From assembly GCF_014649395.1 (NCBI RefSeq), contig NZ_BMSY01000003.1:682001-746000 (forward strand): a stretch of DNA of 64,000 nucleotides, read 5' to 3'. Origin of the DNA: Streptomyces aureoverticillatus. Lineage in GTDB: Bacteria; Actinomycetota; Actinomycetes; Streptomycetales; Streptomycetaceae. Shown piece by piece: positions 34,355 to 42,818 of this stretch; within the stretch, counting starts at the first letter, position 1; every line of letters begins with the position of its first letter. The position numbers and the translations under genes were made by a program. Under the pieces are notes generated by a model, which did no database searches, had not been told where the DNA came from, and saw only the letters and a program-made list of their open reading frames with translations.

Positions 34355-35002
34355 ATGTCGGCGATCCGGCTGCTGGTCCTGGGGGCCGTCCGTCAGCACG
34401 GGCGGGCGCACGGCTACCAGGTGCGCAACGACCTGGAGTACTGGGGCGCCCACGAGTGGTCCAAGGCCAAGCCCGGCTCGATCTACCACGCCCTGAAGCA
34501 GATGGCGAAGCAGGGCCTGCTGCACGAGCACGAGACGGCGCCGTCCGCCGCGGGCGGCCCGCCGCGCACGGAGTACGAGATCACGGAGAAGGGCACGGAG
34601 GAGTTCCATGCCCTTCTCCGCGCCGCCCTGACCACCGTCGCGCACGACCAGCAGTCCGACGTGCTCTCGGCGGGGGTCGGCTTCATGGTCGACCTGCCGC
34701 GCGAGGAGGTCGTCGCGCTCCTGAAGGAGCGGATGCGCGCCCTGGAGGACTGGCGCCACTCCGTCACGGAGTACTACACCCCGGAGGACGGCCCCGAACA
34801 GCTCGGCCACATCGGGGAGATCATGAACCTCTGGGTGCAGTCGGCCGACGCGGGCGCGGAGTGGACCAAGGGCCTCATCGAGCGGATCGAGAACGGCGCG
34901 TACACCTTCGCCGGTGAGGGGGAGCCGTTCGTGGCGGTGCTCGCGGAGGGCGAGGAGAACCCGTACGCGACGGGGGAGAGGCACCCCGGGGACAAGCGCT
35001 GA
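34355..35002 (+). CDS. PadR family transcriptional regulator
   Basis: A 215-residue PadR regulator with N-terminal winged helix (MSAIRLLVLGAVRQHGRAHG, SIYHALKQMAKQGLL, the wing PPRTEYEITEKG) and a longer C-terminal helical (Vir_C) domain for dimerisation, typical of PadR subfamily 1. It lies directly upstream of an ABC exporter pair; related PadR proteins repress multidrug exporters and release on drug binding. Palindromic operators lie on both sides, supporting control of itself and of the transporter. Confidence 0.92.
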   Translation: MSAIRLLVLGAVRQHGRAHGYQVRNDLEYWGAHEWSKAKPGSIYHALKQMAKQGLLHEHETAPSAAGGPPRTEYEITEKGTEEFHALLRAALTTVAHDQQSDVLSAGVGFMVDLPREEVVALLKERMRALEDWRHSVTEYYTPEDGPEQLGHIGEIMNLWVQSADAGAEWTKGLIERIENGAYTFAGEGEPFVAVLAEGEENPYATGERHPGDKR

Positions 35003-35053
35003 CGCCACCCGGAAAGCCCGGCGGGCAGTGACGCAGGACTCCCTGCTTGCCTG

Positions 35054-35118
35054 TTAATCAAGTTTGACTAATCGACCTGCCGGGGTTACCTTCGCCTACC
35101 TAGTCAAGCTTGACTAGG
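35054..35118 (+). promoter_or_regulatory. ABC exporter promoter with two PadR operators
   Basis: Operator TTAATCAAGTTTGACTAAT (35054-35072) overlaps a -35 TTGACT at 35064-35069; a -10-like TACCTT lies 17 bp on at 35087-35092; a perfect 20-bp palindrome CCTAGTCAAGCTTGACTAGG covers 35099-35118 at the expected transcript start. Occupation of both would block transcription. Confidence 0.7.
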
Positions 35119-35136
35119 TGATCTTGAGGGAGACGA

Positions 35137-36126
35137 ATGACGGACGCGATCATCGTCGAAGGCGTACGGAAGCGGTATGGCGAGAAGCGGGCCCTGGACG
35201 GGCTCGACCTGGTGGCCGCGGGCGGCACGGTGCACGGCGTGCTCGGACCGAACGGCGCGGGCAAGACCACGGCGGTGCGGATCATGGCCACGCTGCTCCG
35301 GGCGGACGAGGGGCGCGTGGAGATCGCCGGGTACGACGCGGGGCGGCAGGCGGGCGAGGTGCGCCGCCGCATCGGCCTGCTGGGCCAGCACGCCGCGGTC
35401 GACGAGGAGCTCAGCGGATGGCAGAACCTGGAGATGTTCGGCCGGCTCTACCACCTGGGCGGGCGCCAGGCGCGCGTGCGGGCCGGTGAGCTCCTGGACC
35501 GCTTCGGCCTGGCCGACACCGGCCGCAAGGCGGTCAAGCAGTACAGCGGCGGCATGCGGCGCCGGCTGGACCTCGCGGCGTCGCTGATCACGGAACCGGC
35601 GGTGCTGTTCCTGGACGAGCCGACCACGGGCCTGGACCCGCGCGGCCGCGCCGAGGTGTGGGACGCGGTGCGCTCCCTGGTCGGCGGCGGCACGACGGTG
35701 CTCCTGACCACCCAATACCTGGAGGAGGCCGACCAGTTGGCCGACCGGATCTCCCTGATCGACCACGGCAGGGTCATCGCGGAGGGCACCGCGGACGACC
35801 TGAAGGCGAGGCTCGGCGGCGACCGCATCGACGTCGTGGTGCGCGACGGGGCCCACCTGGTGCGCGCCGCGCGGCTGCTGCCGGGCGCCGGCACCCAGCA
35901 CGACGACGTGACGGTCGACGCCGACCGGCGCCTGGCCAGCGCGCCGGTCACCGACCGCATGGAGGCGCTCACCCGGGTCGTGCGGGCGCTCCAGGAGGAG
36001 GGCATCGAGGCGGAGGACATCGCGGTGCGCAGGCCGACCCTCGACGAGGTGTTCCTGCGCCTGACGGGACGTACGGAGGACGCGGCGGACGCGAAGGACG
36101 CGGACCGGACGAAGGAGGCCGTGTGA
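35137..36126 (+). CDS. ABC transporter ATP-binding protein, DrrA-type
   Basis: A 329-residue ATPase: Walker [10 protein letters not shown] near residue 35, Q-loop [16 protein letters not shown], signature [11 protein letters not shown], Walker [17 protein letters not shown], and a C-terminal extension with the [12 protein letters not shown] motif typical of daunorubicin-resistance (DrrA) ATPases. It powers efflux through the ABC-2 permease encoded next, with which it overlaps by 4 nt (GTGA). Regulation is probably by the PadR gene upstream. Confidence 0.95.
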   Translation: MTDAIIVEGVRKRYGEKRALDGLDLVAAGGTVHGVLGPNGAGKTTAVRIMATLLRADEGRVEIAGYDAGRQAGEVRRRIGLLGQHAAVDEELSGWQNLEMFGRLYHLGGRQARVRAGELLDRFGLADTGRKAVKQYSGGMRRRLDLAASLITEPAVLFLDEPTTGLDPRGRAEVWDAVRSLVGGGTTVLLTTQYLEEADQLADRISLIDHGRVIAEGTADDLKARLGGDRIDVVVRDGAHLVRAARLLPGAGTQHDDVTVDADRRLASAPVTDRMEALTRVVRALQEEGIEAEDIAVRRPTLDEVFLRLTGRTEDAADAKDADRTKEAV

Positions 36127-36965
36127 GTACGACGATGACCGGCGGCGCGCCGGCGGCGGCCGCGTCCGGGGCGGGCGGCTCGCGGATCGGCTGGGCGGTC
36201 ACCGACTCGTGGACGATGACGCGGCGCGAGCTGGCCCACTGGGCGCGGCAGCCGGTGCAGGTCTTCGTGGGGCTCGCCTTCCCCGTGATGATGCTGCTGA
36301 TGTTCAACTACCTCATCGGCGGCGGCAAGGGCATCGAGGGCGACTACGCCGAGTTCCTGGTGCCCGGCATGTTCGCGCTGACCATGGTGTTCGGCCTGGA
36401 CGCGACGATGGTCGCGGTCACCACCGACCTCAACAAGGGCGTGGTCGACCGCTTCCGGGCCATGCCGATGACCAACGGGGCGGTCCTGGTGGGCCGTTCG
36501 GTGGCGGACATGCTCCAGTCCTTCGCCTCCCTCGTCGTCATGATGGGCGTCGGCCTCGCGATCGGCTGGCGCTGGCACGGATCGCTTGCCGGGGTCCTCG
36601 GGGCCATGGGCCTGCTCATGCTGCTGCGCTTCGCGATGCTCTGGATCGGCATCTACCTGGCGATGGTCGCGGGCAAGCCGGAACTGGTGATGGCCGTGCA
36701 GATCCTGGTCTGGCCGGTCGGCTTCCTCTCCAACGCCTTCACCGTCCCGCAGAACATGCCGGACTGGCTGGGGGCGGCGGTCGAGTGGAACCCGATGTCG
36801 GCGACGGGGACGGCGGTGCGGGATCTCTTCGGCAACGATCCCGGGGTGACCGGCACGTCCTGGGCGGCCGAGCACGCGGGTCTCCTCGCGGTGATGTGGC
36901 CGGTGGTGCTGGTGGGCCTGTTCCTGCCGCTGGCTGTGCGGAGGTTCGGGGCGCTGAGCAGGTAG
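36123..36965 (+). CDS. ABC-2 type transporter permease, DrrB-type
   Basis: A 280-residue membrane protein with about six TM helices: [81 protein letters not shown] and the C-terminal [17 protein letters not shown], with the DRFRAMPM loop characteristic of DrrB-type permeases. The GTG start overlaps the ATPase stop. With the ATPase it forms a drug-type exporter; the substrate is unknown. The stop is followed directly by repeat copies A4 and A5. Confidence 0.93.
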   Translation: MSTTMTGGAPAAAASGAGGSRIGWAVTDSWTMTRRELAHWARQPVQVFVGLAFPVMMLLMFNYLIGGGKGIEGDYAEFLVPGMFALTMVFGLDATMVAVTTDLNKGVVDRFRAMPMTNGAVLVGRSVADMLQSFASLVVMMGVGLAIGWRWHGSLAGVLGAMGLLMLLRFAMLWIGIYLAMVAGKPELVMAVQILVWPVGFLSNAFTVPQNMPDWLGAAVEWNPMSATGTAVRDLFGNDPGVTGTSWAAEHAGLLAVMWPVVLVGLFLPLAVRRFGALSR

Positions 36966-37022
36966 TTCCTGGGGGCTCCGCCCCCAGACCCCCGCTCCTC
37001 AAACGCCGGAGGGGCTAATACT
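36966..37022 (-). repeat. dispersed repeat family A, copy 4
   Basis: Reverse orientation: gggggctccgcccccagacc and ctcctcaaacgccggagggg-ct. It is placed head-to-head with copy 5, 16 bp away, in the convergent gap between the ABC permease and glutamate decarboxylase genes. Confidence 0.75.
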
Positions 37023-37038
37023 TCGCCGGTGCGGCAAG

Positions 37039-37178
37039 GTTTTAGCCCGTCGAGGGGGTCCCCCCTGCTCTTTAAGAGCTTGGGGGAGTTTGAGGACGAG
37101 CCGCGAAGCGGCGACAGCGGGGGTCCAGGGGGCGGCAGCCCCCTGGTTACGGGAAGGGGCGGGATTGGGGAGCCCCCA
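37039..37178 (+). repeat. dispersed repeat family A, copy 5 (long form)
   Basis: Shares with copy 1 the agcccgtcgagggggtc module, the gctcttt-aagagc hairpin and gtttgaggacgag, and with copy 3 the downstream gccgcgaagcggcg, gggggtccagggggcgg and ggttacgggaaggggcggg. It thus joins the modules of both shorter forms. Confidence 0.8.
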
Positions 37179-37193
37179 GCCGGGCCACCCACC

Positions 37194-38609
37194 TCAGTGG
37201 TGAAACCCCGTCGCCACCCCCCGATCCCGCGTCAGCGGGTGCGGCTGCCGGCGCAGCTCGGGCAGCAGTCGGCCCAGGTCCTCCACGAACAACTGCGCAA
37301 GGTCGGCCGAGAACCCGTTGCGGCACACGACCCGAAGAACGGCCAGGTCCTCCCGGTTGGCCGGGAACGTGTACGCCGGCACCAGCCACCCCCGCTCCCG
37401 CAACCGCCGAGCCACATCGAACACGTCGTACGCCGTCACGTCCGACGCCGTGGTGAACGCGAACACCGGAAGCTCCCCGCCCCGGGTGAGGAGCCGGAAG
37501 TCCCCCAGGGACTCCACACGCTCGGCCAGCCCCCGGGCCACGTCCCGGGCCGCCTGCTGCACGGCCCGGTACCCCTCCCGCCCGAGCCGCAGAAACGTGT
37601 AGTACTGCGCCACGACCTGCGCACCGGGCCGCGAGAAGTTCAGCGCGAACGTCGGCATGTCACCGCCGAGGTAGTTCACGCGGAACACCAGCTCCTCCGG
37701 CAGCTCGGCGGGCGTACGCCACAGCGCCCAGCCGACGCCCGGGTAGACGAGCCCGTACTTGTGCCCGGAGGTGTTGATCGACGACACACGGGGCAGCCGG
37801 AAGTCCCAGACCAGGTCCTCGTCGAGGAACGGCGCGACCATCGCGCCGGACGCCCCGTCGACGTGGACGGGGACGTCCAGGCCCGTGCGCTCCTGGAGGG
37901 CGTCGAGGGCCGCGCAGACGTCCGCCACGGGCTCGTACGAGCCGTCGAACGTGGATCCCAGGACGGCGACGACGCCGATGGTGTTCTCGTCGCAGAGCGC
38001 CGCCGCGGCCTCGGGGGAGAGGTGGAACCGGTCGCCCTCCATGGGCACCTGGCGCGCCTCCACCTCCCAGAAGGCGCAGAACTTCTCCCAGCAGACCTGC
38101 ACGTTCACGCCCATCACCAGGTTCGGGCGGGCCTCGCGCGAGGGATAGCGGTCGGCGTTCCGCCGCATCCAGCGGCGCTTGAGCGCCATCCCGGCGAGCA
38201 TGCACGCCTCGCTGGACCCGGTGGTCGAACACCCGACGGCCGACGCCGGGTCCGGGGCGTTCCACAGGTCGGCGAGCATCGCGACACAGCGGCGCTCCAG
38301 CTCCGCCGTCCGCGGGTACTCGTCCTTGTCGATCATGTTCTTGTCCCGGCACTCCGCCATCAGCACACCGGCCTGCGGTTCCATCCAGGTGGTGACGAAG
38401 GTGGCCAGGTTGAGCCGCGAGTTCCCGTCGAGCATCAGCTCGTCGTGCACCAGTTGGTACGCGGTCGTGGGCGGCAGCGGGTCCCGCGGGAGCCGGTGCT
38501 TGGGCGGGGCCTGCGTCATGCCGCCTACGGGGTTCGCCTCGCCGTAGAACGGGTTGACGGACAGCGGGCGCTCGGCGCGGCGGTCGTCCGTGCCACGGTG
38601 CAGCGACAT
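37194..38609 (-). CDS. gadB: glutamate decarboxylase
   Basis: A 471-residue PLP enzyme converting glutamate to gamma-aminobutyrate and CO2, consuming a proton. Diagnostic stretches: WMEPQAGVLMAECRDKNMID, TTGSSEACMLAGMALKRRW, the HVDGASGAMVAPF strand with the PLP-pyridine Asp, and Schiff-base Lys about 284 in NTSGHKYGLVYPG. Length equals E. coli GadB. The C-terminus ends ATGFHH with the His seen in pH-gated enzymes. ATG 38607-38609. No antiporter (gadC) gene is adjacent. Divergent from tipA. Confidence 0.94.
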   Translation of the reverse strand: MSLHRGTDDRRAERPLSVNPFYGEANPVGGMTQAPPKHRLPRDPLPPTTAYQLVHDELMLDGNSRLNLATFVTTWMEPQAGVLMAECRDKNMIDKDEYPRTAELERRCVAMLADLWNAPDPASAVGCSTTGSSEACMLAGMALKRRWMRRNADRYPSREARPNLVMGVNVQVCWEKFCAFWEVEARQVPMEGDRFHLSPEAAAALCDENTIGVVAVLGSTFDGSYEPVADVCAALDALQERTGLDVPVHVDGASGAMVAPFLDEDLVWDFRLPRVSSINTSGHKYGLVYPGVGWALWRTPAELPEELVFRVNYLGGDMPTFALNFSRPGAQVVAQYYTFLRLGREGYRAVQQAARDVARGLAERVESLGDFRLLTRGGELPVFAFTTASDVTAYDVFDVARRLRERGWLVPAYTFPANREDLAVLRVVCRNGFSADLAQLFVEDLGRLLPELRRQPHPLTRDRGVATGFHH

Positions 38610-38741
38610 GGCGGTGCCTCCGTTGCTCGCGAGAGGGGGTGGCGGGTCCCGGCGGGTTCCGGCGGTGGGCCGCCGGGGGCGTACGGCTCTCGCGGTCACT
38701 GTAGGCGGGCGAACGGGACATAACATCCCGAGGATTCGGAC

Positions 38742-38772
38742 TTGCACCTCACGTGACGTGAGGACCCAGGCT
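38742..38772 (+). promoter_or_regulatory. tipA promoter and TipA operator
   Basis: -35 TTGCAC (38742-38747), 19-bp spacer, -10 CAGGCT (38767-38772). Within the spacer CCTCACGT-g-ACGTGAGG (38747-38763) is a near-perfect palindrome. This closely resembles the thiostrepton-inducible tipA promoter as I remember it, including the MerR-type 19-bp spacing. Confidence 0.85.
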
Positions 38773-38812
38773 GAGCCGCGTACGAGAAACCGAGAAGGAG
38801 GGGACGGAGGTC

Positions 38813-39580
38813 ATGAGCTACTCCGTGGGACAGGTCGCCGGTTTCGCCGGGGTCACGGTGCGCACGCTGCACCACTACGACGAGATCGGCCTGCTGGTGC
38901 CCAGTGAGCGCAGCCACGCCGGGCACCGGCGCTACAGCGAGGCGGACCTGGACCGGCTCCAGCAGATCCTGTTCTACCGGGAGCTCGGCTTCCCCCTCGA
39001 CGAGGTCGCGGCCCTGCTCGACGACCCGCGGGCGGACCCGCGCGCGCACCTGCGCCGCCAGCACGAGCTGCTGACCGCCCGGATCGCCAAGCTGCAGCAG
39101 ATGGCCGAGGCCGTGGAGACCGCCATGGAGGCGAGACGCATGGGCATCAACCTCACGCCCGAGGAGAAGTTCGAGGTCTTCGGAGACTTCGATCCCGACG
39201 AGCACGCGGAGGAGGTGGAGCGCCGCTGGGGCGACACCGAGGCGTACGCCGAGTCGCAGCGCCGCACGGCCGCGTACACCAAGGAGGACTGGAAGCGGCT
39301 GACCGAGCAGCTCGACGCGATCCACGCGCGCATGGGCGACCTGCTGGCCTCCGGAGTGCCCGCGGACTCCGCCGAGGCGATGGACGTCGCGGAGGAGCAC
39401 CGCCGCTTCATCTCGTCCAGCTACTACGACTGCGCGCACGAGCTGCACACCTGCCTCGGCGACATGTACGTGGCCGACTCCCGCTTCACGGCCACGTACG
39501 AGGCCATCCGGCCGGGCCTCGCGGTGTACATGCGGGACGCGATCCACGCGAACGCCGCCCGCGGGGGCTCCGCGGGCTGA
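38813..39580 (+). CDS. tipA: MerR-type thiopeptide-responsive regulator TipAL
   Basis: A 255-residue TipAL-type activator. An N-terminal MerR domain (MSYSVGQVAGFAGVTVRTLH, LLVPSERSHAGHRRYSEADL) and long coiled-coil dimer helix to about 109 precede the TipAS domain beginning MGINLTPEEKFEVFGDFDPD. Cys207 and Cys214 (YYDCAHELHTCLG) fall at the numbers known for covalent thiostrepton capture in S. lividans TipAL. Drug-bound TipAL activates its own promoter; the free C-terminal TipAS sequesters drug. GAGG before the ATG. Divergent from glutamate decarboxylase. Confidence 0.95.
   Translation: MSYSVGQVAGFAGVTVRTLHHYDEIGLLVPSERSHAGHRRYSEADLDRLQQILFYRELGFPLDEVAALLDDPRADPRAHLRRQHELLTARIAKLQQMAEAVETAMEARRMGINLTPEEKFEVFGDFDPDEHAEEVERRWGDTEAYAESQRRTAAYTKEDWKRLTEQLDAIHARMGDLLASGVPADSAEAMDVAEEHRRFISSSYYDCAHELHTCLGDMYVADSRFTATYEAIRPGLAVYMRDAIHANAARGGSAG
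39140..39580 (+). CDS. TipAS, product of internal start in tipA
   Basis: ATG 39140 is codon 110 of TipAL and is preceded by GGAGG at 39127-39131, 8 nt away. In S. lividans the same in-frame start makes the abundant 144-residue TipAS drug-binding protein; here the product would be 146 residues. Expression is inferred from conservation of the start and ribosome site. Confidence 0.7.
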   Translation: MGINLTPEEKFEVFGDFDPDEHAEEVERRWGDTEAYAESQRRTAAYTKEDWKRLTEQLDAIHARMGDLLASGVPADSAEAMDVAEEHRRFISSSYYDCAHELHTCLGDMYVADSRFTATYEAIRPGLAVYMRDAIHANAARGGSAG

Positions 39581-39700
39581 CGGTCCGGGGCGGTCCGGGG
39601 CGGTCCGGGGGCGGGCCGAGGCGGTCCGGGGCGGTCGGAGCGGGTCGCGGCGGGCTGGAGCGGGCCGGGGCGTGGCGGGTCGGGGCGGGGCGCGGGGCGG
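39581..39700. repeat. 10-bp tandem repeat and degenerate G-rich tract
   Basis: cggtccgggg is repeated three times exactly at 39581-39610, then decays into a G-rich degenerate array before the DedA gene. No gene is supported in this 278-bp gap. Confidence 0.75.
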
Positions 39701-39858
39701 GCCGGGGGTGCCGGGTGCATCCGTGGGTACCCGGTGGAACCTGCCCGCTTCACCTTGCGTTGGTAACTTTGGGCGGCGGCCGCCGGCATCACACCGCACG
39801 GCCCGCCCCGAAACGCCCCACCCGCCGCACTTCCTCACACCCACAGGAGCCCGGAACC

Positions 39859-40971
39859 GTGACGACGCTTGCGCTCGGACCAAGCTGGCTGGATCCGGAC
39901 TACCTGCTGAACCAGTTCGGCCTCTGGGGCCTGCTGCTGATCGTCTTCGCCGAGTCGGGCCTGCTCATCGGCTTCTTCCTGCCCGGTGACTCGCTGCTGT
40001 TCACCACGGGCCTGCTGATCACGACGAACAAGCTGGACACCCCGCTGTGGCTGACCTGCGTGCTGATCTGCGTCGCCGCGATCCTGGGTGACCAGGCAGG
40101 CTATCTCTTCGGCAAGAAGGTCGGCCCGGCGCTCTTCAACCGCCCGGACTCCAAGCTCTTCAAGCAGGAGAACGTGGTCAAGGCCCACGAGTTCTTCGAG
40201 AAGCACGGCCCGAAGTCCCTGGTCCTGGCCCGCTTCGTGCCGATCGTGCGGACCTTCACGCCGATCATCGCCGGCGTCAGCGGCATGCGGTATCGCTCGT
40301 TCATCACGTTCAACATCATCGGCGGCGTCCTGTGGGGCGCGGGCGTCACGCTGCTCGGCGCCTGGCTCGGCAAGCACGAGTTCGTCCACAAGAACATCGA
40401 GGCGATCCTGATTCTGATCGTCCTCATCTCGGTGATCCCGATCATCATCGAGTTCCTGCGGGCGCGGAGCAACGGCAAGAAGGCGGCCGCCCAGGCCCCG
40501 GCCCACCACGACGACTCCGGGGACGACGGACAGCACCCGGCCCAGCAGTACCAGGCACAGCAGCCCCAGTCCCCGTACCCGGGCCAGCAGGGCGGCCAGT
40601 ACGGCGGCCAGGGTGGCCAGTACGGCAGCCAGGGCGACCAGTACGGCGGCGGGCAGTACCAGGCCCAGCAGCCGCAGTACGCGGACCCGCACCAGCCGCA
40701 GTACGGCGACAGCCAGCAGTACCAGCCCCAGCAGCCCTACTACCAGGGCCAGCCCGCCCAGCACCCCCAGCAGCCGCAGTACCCGGACCAGTACGGCCGG
40801 CAGCCCCACTACGGCGACCAGCACCCCCAGCACGAGCAGTACCCCGCCCAGTACGGCGATCAGTACGGCCAGTACGGCACCCCCGCAGACGGCCGGCAGT
40901 ACCCGGACCAGCAAGCCCAGTACCCGGACGAGTACCCCCAGCAGGGCGGCCACCAGGCCAACAGGTACTAG
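39859..40971 (+). CDS. DedA-family membrane protein with Gln/Tyr/Gly-rich tail
   Basis: A 370-residue protein. Residues 1-210 are a DedA domain: FGLWGLLLIVFAESGLLIGF, FLPGDSLLF, LGDQAGYLFGKKVG, and the RFVPIVRTFTPIIAG motif with the essential Arg residues, plus C-terminal TM helices. DedA proteins act in lipid-carrier flipping and membrane homeostasis. After residue about 212 a tail of about 155 residues is almost only Gln, Tyr, Gly, Pro (GGQYGGQGGQYGSQ, PQQPQYPDQYG), absent from normal DedA proteins of about 200-220 residues. GTG start with AGGAG 10 nt upstream. Ends before a 9-bp tandem repeat (taggcgacg). Confidence 0.88.
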   Translation: MTTLALGPSWLDPDYLLNQFGLWGLLLIVFAESGLLIGFFLPGDSLLFTTGLLITTNKLDTPLWLTCVLICVAAILGDQAGYLFGKKVGPALFNRPDSKLFKQENVVKAHEFFEKHGPKSLVLARFVPIVRTFTPIIAGVSGMRYRSFITFNIIGGVLWGAGVTLLGAWLGKHEFVHKNIEAILILIVLISVIPIIIEFLRARSNGKKAAAQAPAHHDDSGDDGQHPAQQYQAQQPQSPYPGQQGGQYGGQGGQYGSQGDQYGGGQYQAQQPQYADPHQPQYGDSQQYQPQQPYYQGQPAQHPQQPQYPDQYGRQPHYGDQHPQHEQYPAQYGDQYGQYGTPADGRQYPDQQAQYPDEYPQQGGHQANRY

Positions 40972-40997
40972 GCGACGTAGGCGACGTAGGCGACGTA

Positions 40998-42656
40998 CTA
41001 GAAGCCGCGCGTCCGCTTGGCAGCGCGGCGCCCCTTCTGGGCGTCGGCCGCCCGCGGCGCCTTGAGGAACAGCCGGGACAGCTCCCCGCCCAGGTTCACG
41101 CCGATCGCGATGGCCAGGGCCAGGGCCGCCGCCTTGGAGAGCGAGGCGAGCCCGGGGTTCAGGTTGTTCCGGGCGATCTCGAGCAGCCCGAAGTACGTCG
41201 CGCTACCGGGCAGCAGCGGCCCGATCGCGGCCGTCACGTACGGCAGCGCGGACGCGAACCGGTAGCGCGACAGGAGCTGCCCGAACAGGCCCACGAGCCC
41301 CGCCGCGGCCGCCGTCGCGGCCACCGGCGAGATGCCCCCGGTCCGCGCGAGGGCACCGAACACGACCCAGGCGACACCGCCGTTCAGCGTGACCAGGAGC
41401 ACGGTGGAACGTTCCTGCTGAAGCAGGATGGCGAAGGCCAGGCTCAGCGACATGGACGCGAGGATCTGGATATACGGACGGTCGCTGGAGTGGATCGACG
41501 TCTCCGGGTTGAGGCCCGCGTCCAGCGTCACGCCCAGATAGAGCACCATCAGCACGCCGCAGACGATGCCGACGATCAGATACCCGACTTCCAGGAGCCG
41601 GGCCGCGGCGGTGATGTAGTAGCCGGTCAGACCGTCCTGGACGCCCGCGACCAGGGCCCGCCCCGGGATCAGGGCGAACAGCCCACCGGTGATCACCGCG
41701 GACGCCTTCACGTCCGGCAGGTCGAGCAGACTGATCGCCACCCCCATCGCGGCCGGCGGCATCGCCGCCACCACGAACTGGTAGAACTCCGGCAGCCCGC
41801 GCCCCGCGCACAGCCACGCGAGCCGGTCGCCCAGCATCGCGCCGAGCGCGGCCGCCACGAACACCAGGACGTCACCGCCGACGAGCACGGACGCCGACCC
41901 GGCGAGCAGCCCGGCCGCGGCCGTCAGCGCCCAGCCCGGGTAGGGGTGCCGGTTGCGGCGGAGGTCGGCGAGGCGCCGGTAGGCCTCCTCCAGGGAGACC
42001 TCGACGTCTTCGGAGCTGATGTCGTCTACCAGCTGGTAGACGGCCGACAGGCGCGTGTAGTCGGTGCCCCGGCGGCGTACCGTCCGCGACGCCGTCACCG
42101 GGTCGTCGACCAGCGAGGGCTGGTACGAGATGGCGATCAGCGTGAACGTGACGTTCGGCTCGCAGCGGTCGAGGCCGTACGAGTGGGTGACGGCGAACAT
42201 CGCCGCCTCCACGTCCTCGGCGCCCTCGCCGCCCGCGAGCAGCAGCTCGCCGATGCGCAGGGTGAGGTCCAGGACGCGCGGCACGGCACGGCCCTCGTCG
42301 TCCTCGCGCTTCTGTGTCGGCTCCGGCGCCGGGCGCTCGGCCACCGGGGTGCGCAGGATGGTGCGCATCCGGTCCTGCCAGGGCGCCTCCTTGACCAGCC
42401 GGACCACCGGCACACCGGCGGGCGGGGTGAAGGCGGGCGGTGGCTGCCGGGAGTCGTACGTCTCGGGCGGGGTGAAGGCCGAGGACTCCGTGTCCTCGGG
42501 CGTCGGCGGAATTCTCAGGCCCGACGGGATCGTGAACTCCGAAGAGGGGTGATCCTCCTCGGGTGCGGCCGTGTGGTCGACGCCGCCGACCGGGGCGAAC
42601 GCGCTGTGTGCCTCGTCCGACTGCGGCTTGCGGTCTTCCTCCTCCAGTTCACCCAC
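40998..42656 (-). CDS. threonine/serine exporter, ThrE family
   Basis: A 552-residue protein. A long Pro/Glu-rich N-terminus (1-125) is followed by a cytosolic ThrE domain (LDLTLRIGELLLAGGEGAED, GLDRCEPNVTFTLIAISY) with about five TM helices, and a second hydrophobic ThrE_2 block (YLIVGIVCGVLMVLYLGV onward, SYRF, GPLLPGSATYFGLLEI). ThrE of Corynebacterium exports threonine and serine by proton motive force. GTG start with GGAG 14 nt upstream. The leader contains a striking 21-bp tandem repeat. The C-terminus is basic (KRTRGF). Confidence 0.9.
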   Translation of the reverse strand: MGELEEEDRKPQSDEAHSAFAPVGGVDHTAAPEEDHPSSEFTIPSGLRIPPTPEDTESSAFTPPETYDSRQPPPAFTPPAGVPVVRLVKEAPWQDRMRTILRTPVAERPAPEPTQKREDDEGRAVPRVLDLTLRIGELLLAGGEGAEDVEAAMFAVTHSYGLDRCEPNVTFTLIAISYQPSLVDDPVTASRTVRRRGTDYTRLSAVYQLVDDISSEDVEVSLEEAYRRLADLRRNRHPYPGWALTAAAGLLAGSASVLVGGDVLVFVAAALGAMLGDRLAWLCAGRGLPEFYQFVVAAMPPAAMGVAISLLDLPDVKASAVITGGLFALIPGRALVAGVQDGLTGYYITAAARLLEVGYLIVGIVCGVLMVLYLGVTLDAGLNPETSIHSSDRPYIQILASMSLSLAFAILLQQERSTVLLVTLNGGVAWVVFGALARTGGISPVAATAAAAGLVGLFGQLLSRYRFASALPYVTAAIGPLLPGSATYFGLLEIARNNLNPGLASLSKAAALALAIAIGVNLGGELSRLFLKAPRAADAQKGRRAAKRTRGF

Positions 42657-42677
42657 GGGTGATGCCTCGCTCCTGTG

Positions 42678-42742
42678 TACGTACGTGTCGTGCGCACCCT
42701 ACGTACGTCAGTATGCGCACGACGTACGTCAGTATGCGCACG
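42678..42742. promoter_or_regulatory. 21-bp direct repeats in the ThrE leader
   Basis: acgtacgtcagtatgcgcacg is perfectly repeated at 42701-42721 and 42722-42742; a partial copy (gtacgtacgtg...tgcgcac) lies at 42679-42696. Each unit contains ACGTACGT and TGCGCA palindromes and, on the minus strand, a CATACT -10-like box. 21 bp is two helical turns, so units face the same side of the helix. Likely regulatory. Confidence 0.6.
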
Positions 42743-42761
42743 CGTTTGTAGTGCATACGCG

Positions 42762-42801
42762 GACGGGCCGCGTGACCCGGGTGTGGGTCACGCGGCCCGT
42801 C
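42762..42801. terminator. 17-bp perfect hairpin downstream of ppa
   Basis: Arms 42762-42778 and 42785-42801 (gacgggccgcgtgaccc / gggtcacgcggcccgtc) with a 6-nt loop, 17 bp after the ppa stop. No T-run; a typical Streptomyces stem-loop terminator. Confidence 0.8.
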
Positions 42802-42818
42802 GGTGCCGCCGGCCGGTC

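Noticed and set aside
39581..39792. Small Pro/Arg-rich frames between tipA and dedA
   Set aside because: Composed only of the G-rich tandem repeat; no start signals or similarity.
42678..42742. 21-bp repeats as a plasmid-type replication origin
   Set aside because: No rep gene, no AT-rich region; the chromosomal housekeeping context and gene leader position fit regulation better.
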